64,000 bases of DNA from CAJBVG01 sp943371425 (lineage in GTDB: Bacteria > Bacteroidota > Bacteroidia > Sphingobacteriales > Sphingobacteriaceae), in contig CALRUR010000005.1 of NCBI GenBank assembly GCA_943371425.1, positions 1-64,000 of the forward strand, read 5' to 3'. The translations under genes and the position numbers were made by a program. Each line of letters starts with the position of its first letter. Position 1 is the stretch's first letter. Under the pieces are notes generated by a model, which ran no database searches, was not told where the DNA came from, and saw only the letters and a program-made list of their open reading frames with translations. Shown in pieces: positions 26,499-35,187 of the stretch.

Positions 26499-27137
26499 TT
26501 ACTTTAGACTCAAAATATCATCGATTAATAATTTCATTTCCAACTCAAGTGTTCCGTTGTAAATGCCTCTAATTCGCTTGTTTTTATCCACCAAAATAAA
26601 ATGCTCGGTATGTAAAAATTCGGAACTATCTTTATTAAATCCGATGTCTTCTTCTGCAAAATAAGACTTTCTGGCTAAAGTGTATATATCATTTTTATTA
26701 CCCGTGAGGAATTGCCAATTGGGATTCTTTATGTCGTTTAATTTTAGGTATTCTTTTAACACACTCGGTTTATCTATCCAAGGTGTAACAGAAAAAGATA
26801 GAAAAACTATGTCTTTTCTATTTGATAAACTATCTGCAACCATTTTCAAATTACTCGTCATATTAGGGCAAATACTTCCACAACTGGTAAAAATAAAATT
26901 GGCAACATGTATTTTATCATCAATATATGTTTGATTAATGAGGATGCTATCTTGATTTAAAAAACTGAAAGGAGCAATGGTATGGGTAATTTTTTTTGAA
27001 AGGTCTTGATTGTTTTGGATAAAAATAGGGCTGAAGCTAGGTTCATTATAAAAGGGGAGTGCAAAATTTTTGTCGGATGTAGGGGTACACTGAAATAGTA
27101 AAATGCTACTTAACAACAAAAATACTATCCGAAACAT
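26499..27137 (-). CDS. SCO1/SenC family copper-binding lipoprotein
   Basis: This 212-residue thioredoxin-fold protein acts in copper delivery to cytochrome c oxidase or in thiol redox control. The lipobox LLFQC anchors it. The copper-binding CxxxC is present in FTSCGSICPNM, with the conserved distal His in LHTEHFILVDKNKRIRGIY. I chose the Met that starts MFRIVFLLL because it makes a proper signal peptide. This places the start 32 bases inside the end of the preceding gene. Confidence 0.88.
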   Translation of the reverse strand: MFRIVFLLLSSILLFQCTPTSDKNFALPFYNEPSFSPIFIQNNQDLSKKITHTIAPFSFLNQDSILINQTYIDDKIHVANFIFTSCGSICPNMTSNLKMVADSLSNRKDIVFLSFSVTPWIDKPSVLKEYLKLNDIKNPNWQFLTGNKNDIYTLARKSYFAEEDIGFNKDSSEFLHTEHFILVDKNKRIRGIYNGTLELEMKLLIDDILSLK

Positions 27138-27705
27138 TTTTGCAATTTTTAGTTCCCAATAAACCATACCTTTTTCCATTTTTTATAACATAATTAGCAC
27201 GTATTTTTCCATTGTCGTACCATAATTTTTGAGGACCTTCTTCTTGCCCTTTTACATAAGTACCTAAATGGATAAGGTTACCATCATTGCTCCACTCTTT
27301 TAGTTCACCTTCATACATATCATTTATGGCTACAAACTCAAAGCGTTTATTTCCATTTTCCCAATAAGCAATTTGAGGCCCATTTTTCCAACCATTGCTA
27401 TAGTACCGCTCTTCTTTTATTTTACGTTTAAGGTACCATTTTTTCTGCAGCCCTTCTTGCCTTCCCTCCACATAACCTTCTAATAAAAGCGTGTCTTTAT
27501 AAATTAAATTTAATTGATAAATGTATCCAGAGAATTTTTTTCCATTAAAATATAATACGTCGTTTTGAATAGTTAAATAGACATTGCTTTTATCAACATA
27601 TATAAAAGGAATTTTTTTATACTTTATAATTGATGATGTCTCTTTTATTTCATTTTTACAAGAAATAATCAGACACATCATCAATATATAAATGCTTGTT
27701 TTCAT
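27106..27705 (-). CDS. MORN-repeat (YwqK-like) lipoprotein
   Basis: This 199-residue protein has a lipoprotein signal (LMMCLIISCKNE) and MORN-variant repeats: LLEGYVEGRQEGLQKKWY, ERYYSNGWKNGPQIAYWENGNKRFEF, YEGELKEWSNDGNLIHLGTYVKGQEEGPQKLWYDNGKIRANYVIKNGKRYG. Databases often label such proteins 'YwqK family antitoxin', but nothing here suggests a toxin partner. It starts on the last base of the YHYH gene's stop and overlaps the SCO gene. Confidence 0.82.
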   Translation of the reverse strand: MKTSIYILMMCLIISCKNEIKETSSIIKYKKIPFIYVDKSNVYLTIQNDVLYFNGKKFSGYIYQLNLIYKDTLLLEGYVEGRQEGLQKKWYLKRKIKEERYYSNGWKNGPQIAYWENGNKRFEFVAINDMYEGELKEWSNDGNLIHLGTYVKGQEEGPQKLWYDNGKIRANYVIKNGKRYGLLGTKNCKNVSDSIFVVK

Positions 27706-28475
27706 TATTGGGTAATAGTACCTGGAGTTCCAAAGAATCCGTTTCCATTTAAATAAGGAGCTTCTGTTGTAAAATGGTAATGATAGGTTCCATTCGGATA
27801 ATCAATGGTAGCATGCGTATGCCCATGATAAACATCTAAGTCTGCATTTGTAACTGTGTTTCCATTTTCTTCTTGCGGTCCATAAACAGGGAACCCATCT
27901 AACAAAAATCCCATTAAGCCAGATTTTGTAGATTTTACAGTAGTAAGATAAATTGGTTCAACATGGTAATGGTATACACCGTTTTGTTGTGGGTGGCCAT
28001 AATATTTATCAAAGCTCACAATTTCGCTAGTAAGGGCTTGGTTGTTTGGTCCAGCATATTGATTAAAAAATGGAATTCCATTTAATGCGATGCCCATTGC
28101 ACCAAGAGGTGTAGCGGAATGAGTGCTTGCCTCTGCAGGGTTCATTGGAATTTTTACTGTAGCATTTTGTTCTATTATAGAATTCGGATTTTTATTAAAT
28201 GTAAATCCTCCAAAAGTAGTGCCTACGTAGTTTTCATACAAGGGGTCGGTAGTTGGGTAATAAGAACTAGTGTGGTCTGGTAATGCTTTTGTTTTAAAAT
28301 AAATAAAAGTACCATCTGTGGTAATACTAGTAGCCCCGTATACTTTTAAATACACTGCGGGGATTTCAGAATTATTAGTTGGGTTAGAAGTGCTTTCATC
28401 TTCTTTGCAACTTACTATTGCAATACTTAAGAGAAATAAAAGGCTGATTTTTTGAATAGGGTGTTTCATTGTCAT
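27705..28475 (-). CDS. YHYH-domain lipoprotein
   Basis: This 256-residue exported lipoprotein (IAIVSCKEDES) has a histidine-rich YHYH domain (~90-250). Landmarks are GAMGIALNGIPFFNQYAG, GHPQQNGVYHYHVEP, GFLLDGFPVYGPQEENG and YHGHTHATIDYPNGTYHYHFT. The histidine clusters suggest metal binding, but the function of the family is not established. The start may be this ATG or the Met two codons later. It is the first gene of the four-gene cluster with SCO, which points to copper. Confidence 0.88.
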   Translation of the reverse strand: MTMKHPIQKISLLFLLSIAIVSCKEDESTSNPTNNSEIPAVYLKVYGATSITTDGTFIYFKTKALPDHTSSYYPTTDPLYENYVGTTFGGFTFNKNPNSIIEQNATVKIPMNPAEASTHSATPLGAMGIALNGIPFFNQYAGPNNQALTSEIVSFDKYYGHPQQNGVYHYHVEPIYLTTVKSTKSGLMGFLLDGFPVYGPQEENGNTVTNADLDVYHGHTHATIDYPNGTYHYHFTTEAPYLNGNGFFGTPGTITQ

Positions 28476-28584
28476 GGTGTTTTTTAATCCTTAGACGATT
28501 GAATTTTCAGAATCCTTCGCATTAGGTATTACAATGTAAAATTTTATTTAATTAGATGGATATTTTAGTTTGATTTTTTATAAA

Positions 28585-28614
28585 AAAAAAGCCCCTTATT
28601 GCTAAGAGGCTTTT
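28585..28614. terminator. Intrinsic terminator of the sigma-factor operon
   Basis: AAAAGCC-C-CTTA (28587-28598) pairs with TAAG-A-GGCTTTT (28603-28614), with one C-A mismatch. On the minus strand it lies behind the small sigma-linked gene and ends in a T-run. Confidence 0.75.
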
Positions 28615-28630
28615 ATGTAAATGATTTTTT

Positions 28631-28858
28631 TTACTTGTTGTTGTATGATTTCGAATAATTTAAAATCATTGCGATACTTTGTTCGCTCGGACTTTCAATC
28701 AACTTATTTAATTCTTGCTTTAATACGCTCAAATTTTCGAAGTTGTTTTCAATTTCTACATTGTTTTCAAGTTGAGTTTCTAACTCAGCCATTCCGTCTG
28801 AAGATAATTCGTGGTAAATGGCTTTAATCATTTCGTTTTGTGTAAAGGTTTGCACCAT
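28631..28858 (-). CDS. Small sigma-factor-linked protein of unknown function
   Basis: This 75-residue acidic helical protein (MVQTFTQNEMIKAIYHELSS.., ELETQLENNVEIENNFENLS, QELNKLIESPSEQSIAMIL) has no membrane segment or zinc motif. It lies 57 bases downstream of the ECF sigma factor gene on the same strand, with a terminator behind it. That suggests a partner such as a soluble anti-sigma-like protein, but this is inference. The start at MVQTF is chosen over one seven codons upstream. Confidence 0.7.
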   Translation of the reverse strand: MVQTFTQNEMIKAIYHELSSDGMAELETQLENNVEIENNFENLSVLKQELNKLIESPSEQSIAMILNYSKSYNNK

Positions 28859-28915
28859 AAGCTTGAGGTTGATTTTCAATATAAACGCACACTCAAGTAG
28901 CTTATTGTATAGGCC

Positions 28916-29506
28916 TTACAAATATTGTTTAAAACTTTGTTCACGCTCAATCATCATCCTGCGCAAGTTATTTAAGGCATATCTCATACGACCCAAGGCA
29001 GTATTAATGCTTACACCAGTTAAATCAGCAATTTCTTTAAAGCTTAAATCGGCGTAATGACGCATAATTAAAACTTCTTTTTGCTCTTCAGGTAGCAATT
29101 GGATAAGTGCTTTTAACTCGGTATGCGATTGATCACGCAATAATTTGTCTTCAGTACTTTCTTCCGAAACTCCAATTACATCAAAAATGTCGAAACCTTC
29201 TTGGTTAGTAATAGTTGGTGTCCTCTTTTCTTTACGGAAATGATCAATTACCAAGTTATGTGCAATACGCATTACCCAAGGCAAAAACTTACCTTCTTCG
29301 TTATATTTACCCGTTTTTAGGGTATTTATTACCTTAATGAAGGTGTCTTGGAAAATGTCTTCAGCCAAATAACGGTCTTTAACCAATAAATAAATAGAAG
29401 TATAGATCTTTGATTTGTGACGACTCAACAAGATTGCGAGTGCAGATTCATCGCCTGACACATAAAGATGAACAAGATCTTTGTCACTAATTAGGTTACG
29501 GTTCAT
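28916..29506 (-). CDS. ECF-type RNA polymerase sigma factor
   Basis: This 196-residue sigma-70 family protein has region 2 at ~25-95 (LSRHKSKIYTSIYLLVKDRYLAEDIFQDTFIKVINTL, FLPWVMRIAHNLVIDHFRKEKR) and region 4 at ~130-185 (IQLLPEEQKEVLIMRHYADLSFKEIADLTGVSINTALGRMRYALNNLRR). Regions 1 and 3 are missing, as in ECF factors. A purine-rich GGAGGG lies 7-12 bases before the ATG. It is divergent from uvrA, an order I recall as recurring in Bacteroidota. Confidence 0.93.
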   Translation of the reverse strand: MNRNLISDKDLVHLYVSGDESALAILLSRHKSKIYTSIYLLVKDRYLAEDIFQDTFIKVINTLKTGKYNEEGKFLPWVMRIAHNLVIDHFRKEKRTPTITNQEGFDIFDVIGVSEESTEDKLLRDQSHTELKALIQLLPEEQKEVLIMRHYADLSFKEIADLTGVSINTALGRMRYALNNLRRMMIEREQSFKQYL

Positions 29507-29754
29507 AATTTTTTCCCTCCGTAGTTTTAAATAATTTAGTGTAAAGATTTATTCTATAATGGTTCCTCCTTTATGGTTTTTTTAGATTTCTATATTCGAA
29601 TAAACAATAATTGTTCCAAAAATCCAAATTATTTGTTTTTAATGACAATTATGTTACAAAGAATATTGGATGAATTTGCGCAAATAAGCTCAAAATAAGA
29701 GATTGTCGGTTAATTTTCGCATTTTTGCACTACAAAATTTGCACATTTTACATA

Positions 29755-32580
29755 ATGAAATTGAAGAATTTAGGCAATTACGACGCGAAAGAATATATAG
29801 TAATTAAAGGAGCGAAGGTACATAACCTCAAAAATATAGATTTAGCCATTCCTAAAAACAAATTTGTAGTAATTACTGGACTATCCGGTTCTGGGAAATC
29901 ATCTTTAGCTTTCGACACTATTTTTGCCGAAGGTCAACGGAGGTATGTAGAAAGTTTATCTTCTTATGCCCGTCAGTTTTTAGGAAGAATGAACAAACCA
30001 GAGGTCGACTATATAAAAGGTATTGCACCAGCCATTGCTATTGAGCAAAAAGTTACGGCTACTAATCCGAGGTCTACAGTTGGTACCAGCACCGAAATTT
30101 ACGATTACTTAAAGTTATTATTTGCTCGTATTGGTAAAACATATTCGCCCGTTTCTAATAAAGAGGTGAAGCGTGATACGGTTGACAGTGTAACGGAAAA
30201 GATTTTGGCTTTGCCAAATGAAACCGTGATTACAATTTATGCACCATTACAACCTATTAAAGGCAGAAACATTAAAGAAGAATTAGCTATACTTTTACAA
30301 AAAGGCTTTAAGCGTGCAAAGTTTAAAGAGAGTTTGTTAAAGATTGAAGACATGGTGGAGGATAAAACTTTAAAAAATGTTCCACTTAAAAGCAACAAAG
30401 ATTTATTAGTGCTTATAGATCGTATTGTGTTAAATAACACAGACGATGATTTGCAGGCACGTTTAGCGGATTCTGTACAAACTGCATTTTTCGAAGGACA
30501 TGGAGACTGTATTATTGATGATAATTCTTCTGATTCAGAAAAAATAAAATCAACTTTATATTGCGATAGATTTGAGGCCGATGGAATTGTTTTTGAAGAA
30601 CCATCAGTGCATTTCTTCAGTTTTAACAATCCCTTTGGTGCATGTAAAACTTGCGAAGGATATGGAAGAGTAATTGGAATTGATCCGGATTTAGTAGTTC
30701 CCGACAAAAGTAAATCTGTTTACGAAGGTGCCATAGCACCTTGGCGCGGTGAGAAAATGAAAGAATGGGTAGATGTATTAATTAAACATGCTGCAAAATT
30801 TGATTTTCCGATTCACAAGCCTTTCCATCAATTAACTAAAAAAAATCAAGAGTTAATATGGACAGGTAATAAGTATTTCCAAGGCCTGAATGATTTTTTT
30901 AAATATTTAGAAGAGCAAACTTATAAAATACAATACCGAGTAATTTTATCAAGATATAGAGGTAAAACAAATTGCCCTGATTGTAAAGGTTCGCGTTTGC
31001 GTAAAGATGCATCGTATGTTTTAATTGATGGTAAATCGATTACCGATGTTGTGTTAATGCCAGTAGAAGAGGTAATGAGTTTTTTTGCTACCATCAAACT
31101 AAATAAACATGATGAGCAAGTTGCGAAAAGAATTTTATCGGAAATAAATAATCGTTTAAAATATTTATGTGATGTTGGCTTAGGGTATTTAACCTTAAAC
31201 CGATTGTCGAACTCTCTATCGGGTGGCGAATCTCAACGCATCAATTTATCTACTTCTTTAGGAAGTAGTTTAGTGGGGTCTTTATATATTTTAGATGAAC
31301 CCTCTATTGGCCTACATTCTAGAGATACACAACGATTAATAACTGTACTAAAATCGTTAAGAGATGCAGGCAATACGGTAATTGTAGTGGAACATGACGA
31401 GGAGGTTATGGAAGCTGCAGATTATATTATAGATATTGGTCCGGATGCGGGTGCAAACGGCGGAAATGTAATGTTTGAAGGAACTTACAACGAAATACTT
31501 AAAGCAAAAAACACATGGACGAGTAAGTATTTAAGTGGAGCAGAGCAAATAGAATTACCAAAGGGTAGAAGAAAATGGAACAACTCTATTACTGTTAAAG
31601 GGGCAAGAGAAAATAATTTGAAAAATATTGATGTGCAATTTCCTTTACATACATTAACTGCAGTTTCGGGAGTAAGTGGTTCTGGAAAAACATCTTTAGT
31701 AAAAAGAATTTTAATTCCGGCATTACAAAAATTGTTGGGTAATTATACTGGAGAACAAACAGGTGCTTTTGATGGATTAGAAGGTGATATGAAAACCATT
31801 CAACAAGTGGAAATGGTAGATCAAAACCCTATTGGAAAATCATCGAGGTCTAACCCTGTAACGTATGTAAAAGCGTATGATGAAATTAGAAATTTATATT
31901 CGTCGCAATCATCAGCAAAAGCTCAAGGATTAAAGCCATCTCATTTTTCTTTTAACGTAGATGGTGGTAGATGCGAAGTTTGCCAAGGAGAAGGGGAAGT
32001 AAAAGTAGAGATGCAATTTATGGCCGATATCTTTTTGCCTTGCGAAAGTTGTGGAGGACGAAGATTTAAGCAGGAAGTTTTAGATGTGCAATACAAAGGG
32101 AAAAATATTTCGGATGTATTGGATTTAACGATAGATGAAGCATTGGTATTTTTTGCCGATGAAAAGAAAATAATTAGCAGAATACAACCGCTAGCCGATG
32201 TAGGATTAGGGTATGTGCACTTAGGCCAATCGTCTAACACCTTATCTGGCGGGGAAGCACAGCGTATTAAATTGGCTTCCTTTTTAGTAAAAGGGAATGC
32301 TACACAACATACCTTGTTTGTATTTGATGAGCCAACTACTGGTTTGCATTTCCACGACATAAAAAAACTCTTGAAATCTTTCGAGGCATTAATGGCGCAA
32401 GGAAATTCGATTATTGTAATAGAGCATAATATGGATGTAATTAAATGCGCCGATTGGGTAATTGATATTGGCCCAGAAGGTGGAGAGAAGGGCGGAAGCC
32501 TAGTATTTGCAGGCACTCCAGAGGATCTGTTGAAGAATAAGAGCTCGTATACTGCAAAGTATTTGAAAACTAAAATATAA
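29755..32580 (+). CDS. uvrA: Excinuclease ABC subunit A
   Basis: This 941-residue nucleotide-excision-repair ATPase has two ABC cassettes. Walker A motifs are GLSGSGKSSLAF (~res 41) and GVSGSGKTSLVK (~640). Signatures are LSGGESQRI and LSGGEAQRI, with Walker B LYILDEPSIGLH and LFVFDEPTTGLH. Zinc-finger cysteines are CEVCQGEGE ... CESCGGRR in the second half; the first finger keeps CKTCEGYG and CPDCKGSR pairs. I chose the ATG at MKLKNLGNYDAKEY; ten in-frame codons upstream are unlikely. Confidence 0.97.
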   Translation: MKLKNLGNYDAKEYIVIKGAKVHNLKNIDLAIPKNKFVVITGLSGSGKSSLAFDTIFAEGQRRYVESLSSYARQFLGRMNKPEVDYIKGIAPAIAIEQKVTATNPRSTVGTSTEIYDYLKLLFARIGKTYSPVSNKEVKRDTVDSVTEKILALPNETVITIYAPLQPIKGRNIKEELAILLQKGFKRAKFKESLLKIEDMVEDKTLKNVPLKSNKDLLVLIDRIVLNNTDDDLQARLADSVQTAFFEGHGDCIIDDNSSDSEKIKSTLYCDRFEADGIVFEEPSVHFFSFNNPFGACKTCEGYGRVIGIDPDLVVPDKSKSVYEGAIAPWRGEKMKEWVDVLIKHAAKFDFPIHKPFHQLTKKNQELIWTGNKYFQGLNDFFKYLEEQTYKIQYRVILSRYRGKTNCPDCKGSRLRKDASYVLIDGKSITDVVLMPVEEVMSFFATIKLNKHDEQVAKRILSEINNRLKYLCDVGLGYLTLNRLSNSLSGGESQRINLSTSLGSSLVGSLYILDEPSIGLHSRDTQRLITVLKSLRDAGNTVIVVEHDEEVMEAADYIIDIGPDAGANGGNVMFEGTYNEILKAKNTWTSKYLSGAEQIELPKGRRKWNNSITVKGARENNLKNIDVQFPLHTLTAVSGVSGSGKTSLVKRILIPALQKLLGNYTGEQTGAFDGLEGDMKTIQQVEMVDQNPIGKSSRSNPVTYVKAYDEIRNLYSSQSSAKAQGLKPSHFSFNVDGGRCEVCQGEGEVKVEMQFMADIFLPCESCGGRRFKQEVLDVQYKGKNISDVLDLTIDEALVFFADEKKIISRIQPLADVGLGYVHLGQSSNTLSGGEAQRIKLASFLVKGNATQHTLFVFDEPTTGLHFHDIKKLLKSFEALMAQGNSIIVIEHNMDVIKCADWVIDIGPEGGEKGGSLVFAGTPEDLLKNKSSYTAKYLKTKI

Positions 32581-32583
32581 ATA

Positions 32584-32625
32584 GTACACTGTACGTTGTA
32601 CAATGTACAACTTACAGTGTACAAA
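32584..32625. repeat. Heptad hairpin between uvrA and thioesterase gene
   Basis: 7-nt GTACxxx units (GTACACT GTACGTT GTACAAT GTACAAC TTACAGT GTACAAA) form an 18-bp stem, 32584-32601 with 32605-32622, loop AAT and one mismatch. It starts 4 bases after the uvrA stop and ends 13 bases before the next ATG. Confidence 0.88.
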
Positions 32626-32637
32626 ATTTAAAATACA

Positions 32638-33075
32638 ATGTCCATTAACAAAAAACACATATCCATTCGTTGGTCGGACCTCGACCCGAATTTCCACATG
32701 CGCCACAGCGTGTTTTACGACTTCTGTGCACAGCAAAGAATAGAAATACTCGGAAGCTTAGGTTTAACCATGGAGAAGTTTAAAGAGCTTAAAATGGGGC
32801 CGGTTATTTTTAGAGAGGAAGCCGTGTTTAGAAGAGAGATAAAACTTGGAGATCAGATTACCTTAGAAGTATACTTATCAAAGATGAAAGCCGATGCGAG
32901 TAAATGGTCATTCGAGCATCGTTTTGTAAACGAGCTTGGTAAATTAATGGCTACCGTTACGGTTGATGGTTCTTGGTTAGATGTGGTGGAACGAAAATTA
33001 GCAAGAGAAATTCCAGAAGTATTACTAACAGCATTTGTAGATTTTCCTAAAACGGAGGGATTTGAGTTGATGTAA
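32638..33075 (+). CDS. Acyl-CoA thioesterase, hotdog fold
   Basis: This 145-residue protein is like the 4-hydroxybenzoyl-CoA thioesterase family. The motif ISIRWSDLDPNFHMRHSVFYDFCAQQRIEIL corresponds to the family's 'WxDxDxxGHVNNxxYxxY' active-site strand, with Asp conserved and His in place. A beta-sheet EAVFRREIKLGDQITLEVYL and FVNELGKLMATVTVDGSWLD follows. The acyl substrate is unknown. The gene is bracketed by GTAC-type heptad hairpins on both sides. Confidence 0.87.
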   Translation: MSINKKHISIRWSDLDPNFHMRHSVFYDFCAQQRIEILGSLGLTMEKFKELKMGPVIFREEAVFRREIKLGDQITLEVYLSKMKADASKWSFEHRFVNELGKLMATVTVDGSWLDVVERKLAREIPEVLLTAFVDFPKTEGFELM

Positions 33076-33107
33076 AAGTACGATGTACATTGTACATCGT
33101 ACTTTTA
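33074..33107. repeat. Heptad hairpin spanning two convergent stop codons
   Basis: GTACGAT GTACATT GTACATC GTACTTT forms a perfect stem (AAAGTACGATGTAC, 33075-33088, with 33092-33105) around an ATT loop. It starts in the TAA of the thioesterase gene and ends in the TAA of the convergent T9SS gene. With A/T flanks on both sides it reads as a bidirectional terminator. Confidence 0.9.
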
Positions 33108-34124
33108 TTTTTTTACAAATTTTGCATTGTAATACCTGCTATTACTGTATATCTTACAGAAATAAATTCCAGATGATAAGTTGGAGATGTTTACAAACTT
33201 TGATCTTAAGTTTTCTTCTGTTGTTACAAGTGTTAGTCTACTATCAAAAATTTCCAGTTTATCTATTTTGCCATTAATTGTAAATTTGATAATATTTTCG
33301 GCAGGGTTTGGGTACAGTTTTATGGGTATTTGTTTATCGTCATCTATTCCTACTTTGAATCTAAATTTTGTAAAGTTGCAACTGTCGGCTTCCTGAATCA
33401 ACGGTACTGAACTTATTATCCAATAGACTATACTATATACTCTATCTTCAGAAAAATTTATACAATCTAGATTTAAGAATACGTATTCCCATGGTTGATA
33501 AACATCTTGAGAATAAATACCATTAGTAAAACCAATGCCTTCAATCAAACTAGGGTGTGGTTCGCCGTCTGGTCGCAATGTATCATCTATAGATGCACTA
33601 AATTTAAAACACCTTCTACTAATTCCGTTTGGGTCTTTCACACTATCAACTTTAATAACATAATGATCACCAAAAACAAATCCTGGAAAATAATTCATGG
33701 CAACCCTCTGCTTGTATTTCAAGCCAAAATCGAATAATACTAGTTCTTCTTCCGTATCTGGATACATAAAGTAAACTTTTTTGTTCTTCTTGTCATTTCG
33801 TAAGAGTCCAAAAAGTTCGTGACTATTAATGATTTCTACAATATAAGGAGAGTTAGGCCATGTGCTCATCCAATCAAAGTCTGTGTAAACTTTAATTATG
33901 TTTAGTTTTCTGTAGTGACGATTGTTTACAATTGTATCACCCCCATCATAATAAGTAATTCTGTTTGTGAAATAGGTATTGAATTCATAAGAAATTTCAT
34001 CATAAGTTTCGTTCCAACTAAAATTTGAATCGGGGAACGCACGAGGGTCATCCTGTATCTGAGCAGAAGCATTACTGCCTATACAAAACAAAATTAGCAG
34101 AAAAAAGTAGATGTGTTTTTTCAT
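33105..34124 (-). CDS. T9SS-sorted secreted protein of unknown function
   Basis: This 339-residue protein has a signal peptide (MKKHIYFFLLILFCIGSNASAQ) and a C-terminal sorting domain (~265-339: IPIKLYPNPAENIIKFTINGK ... NLSSGIYFCKIYSNSRYYNAKFVKK). The central region is beta-rich with aromatic residues and no recognised domain; two cysteine-containing segments (DCINFSEDR, EADSCNFTKFRF) may form a disulfide. The ATG at MKKHIY is chosen. A longer in-frame start would read through the hairpin repeat upstream. Confidence 0.82.
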   Translation of the reverse strand: MKKHIYFFLLILFCIGSNASAQIQDDPRAFPDSNFSWNETYDEISYEFNTYFTNRITYYDGGDTIVNNRHYRKLNIIKVYTDFDWMSTWPNSPYIVEIINSHELFGLLRNDKKNKKVYFMYPDTEEELVLFDFGLKYKQRVAMNYFPGFVFGDHYVIKVDSVKDPNGISRRCFKFSASIDDTLRPDGEPHPSLIEGIGFTNGIYSQDVYQPWEYVFLNLDCINFSEDRVYSIVYWIISSVPLIQEADSCNFTKFRFKVGIDDDKQIPIKLYPNPAENIIKFTINGKIDKLEIFDSRLTLVTTEENLRSKFVNISNLSSGIYFCKIYSNSRYYNAKFVKK

Positions 34125-34159
34125 GGTAATTGAATGTACAAAAAGAATTTGAAAGCTGC

Positions 34160-34214
34160 AATTTTGGTGCCACGACTTAAGTAGTGCCACCACTTAAGTG
34201 GTGCCACCAAAATT
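34160..34214. repeat. Inverted and direct repeat (ACTTAAGT / GTGCCAC)
   Basis: Two direct copies of a 17-nt unit (GTGCCACGACTTAAGTA and GTGCCACCACTTAAGTG) plus a third partial GTGCCACC lie between outer arms AATTTTGGTG (34160-34169) and CACCAAAATT (34205-34214). CCACTTAAGTGG is itself a palindrome. It lies just downstream of ribF on the minus strand and probably ends that operon. Confidence 0.75.
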
Positions 34215-34225
34215 CAAAGAATATT

Positions 34226-35167
34226 TTATTTATTGCCTTTTTTACTAAAGTATTCCAAACAGGCGAGTTTATCCTCAGAAAGCGCTGTTTTTAGCTCCTC
34301 TAGGCCATTTAGTTTTTTATCGCCGCGGATGTATTGGTGGAAGCACACTTTTATATTTTTATCGTAAATATCTTCGTTGAAATCGAAAATGTTAACTTCT
34401 ATCACTTTGCTCAAACCGTTTACAGTTGGGCGATTGCCAATGTATAGCATCCCTTGGTATTTCTTTTCATCTATAAAAATGCTCGAAGCATAGATGCCAT
34501 CGCCAGGAATAAGTTTGTATTGCTCTGGTACTTTTATATTCGCGGTGGGGTAGCCGATGGTCCGACCAATTTGATCGCCTTTTGTAACTATTCCACTCAA
34601 ATTAAAATCATATCCTAAATAGGAATTTGCTTTTTCTACATCACCTTGTAAAATGGCATTTCTAATTTTTGTTGAGCTTACAGCTACATCGTTTATGTCT
34701 TGTTCTGGAATTTCTTCTACTTGGAATCCGTATTCTGGGGCGTACTCTTTTAAATGTTCGAAGCTGCCTTCTCTATTTTTGCCGAAATGATGATCGTAAC
34801 CAATTACCAACCTTTTAGTGCCGATTCGATTCACTAATATTTCTTGCACAAATTCTAATGAACTCAATCTAGAAAATTCTTTGGTAAATGGAATAATAAT
34901 TAAATGATCTATACCGGCTTCACGCAGTAATTCAATTTTTTCGTCGAGGGTATTAATGAGTTTTAAATCGTTGTCTTCCGGAAAAAGCACTAAACGTGGG
35001 TGAGGGAAGAAGGTGATGATAACCGTTTCTCCATTTACTTGTTGAGCAACTTCTTTTAAGCGTGCAAGTATTTTTTGGTGACCGAAATGAACACCGTCAA
35101 AAGTGCCCGTAGTTACAATGGCATTTTGTTTGTTTTCAAATTCGTCTATACTTCTATATACTTTCAC
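34226..35167 (-). CDS. ribF: Bifunctional riboflavin kinase / FAD synthetase
   Basis: This 313-residue enzyme makes FMN and then FAD. The N-terminal nucleotidyltransferase half has TTGTFDGVHFGHQKIL, VIGYDHHFGKNREG and ISSTKIRNAI-like AVSSTKIRNAILQGDVEKAN. The C-terminal kinase half has IGRTIGYPTANIKV, GDGIYASSIF and YIGNRPTVNG. The start codon is GTG; no nearby ATG keeps the family N-terminus. It is the last gene of the ftsX-to-ribF string. Confidence 0.96.
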   Translation of the reverse strand: MKVYRSIDEFENKQNAIVTTGTFDGVHFGHQKILARLKEVAQQVNGETVIITFFPHPRLVLFPEDNDLKLINTLDEKIELLREAGIDHLIIIPFTKEFSRLSSLEFVQEILVNRIGTKRLVIGYDHHFGKNREGSFEHLKEYAPEYGFQVEEIPEQDINDVAVSSTKIRNAILQGDVEKANSYLGYDFNLSGIVTKGDQIGRTIGYPTANIKVPEQYKLIPGDGIYASSIFIDEKKYQGMLYIGNRPTVNGLSKVIEVNIFDFNEDIYDKNIKVCFHQYIRGDKKLNGLEELKTALSEDKLACLEYFSKKGNK

Positions 35168-35187
35168 TTCTTATATAATTGTAAAAA

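Noticed and set aside
27106..27705. YwqK 'antitoxin' as part of a toxin-antitoxin pair
   Set aside because: The protein is a lipoprotein with MORN repeats and its neighbours are SCO and YHYH proteins; no toxin-like gene is nearby.
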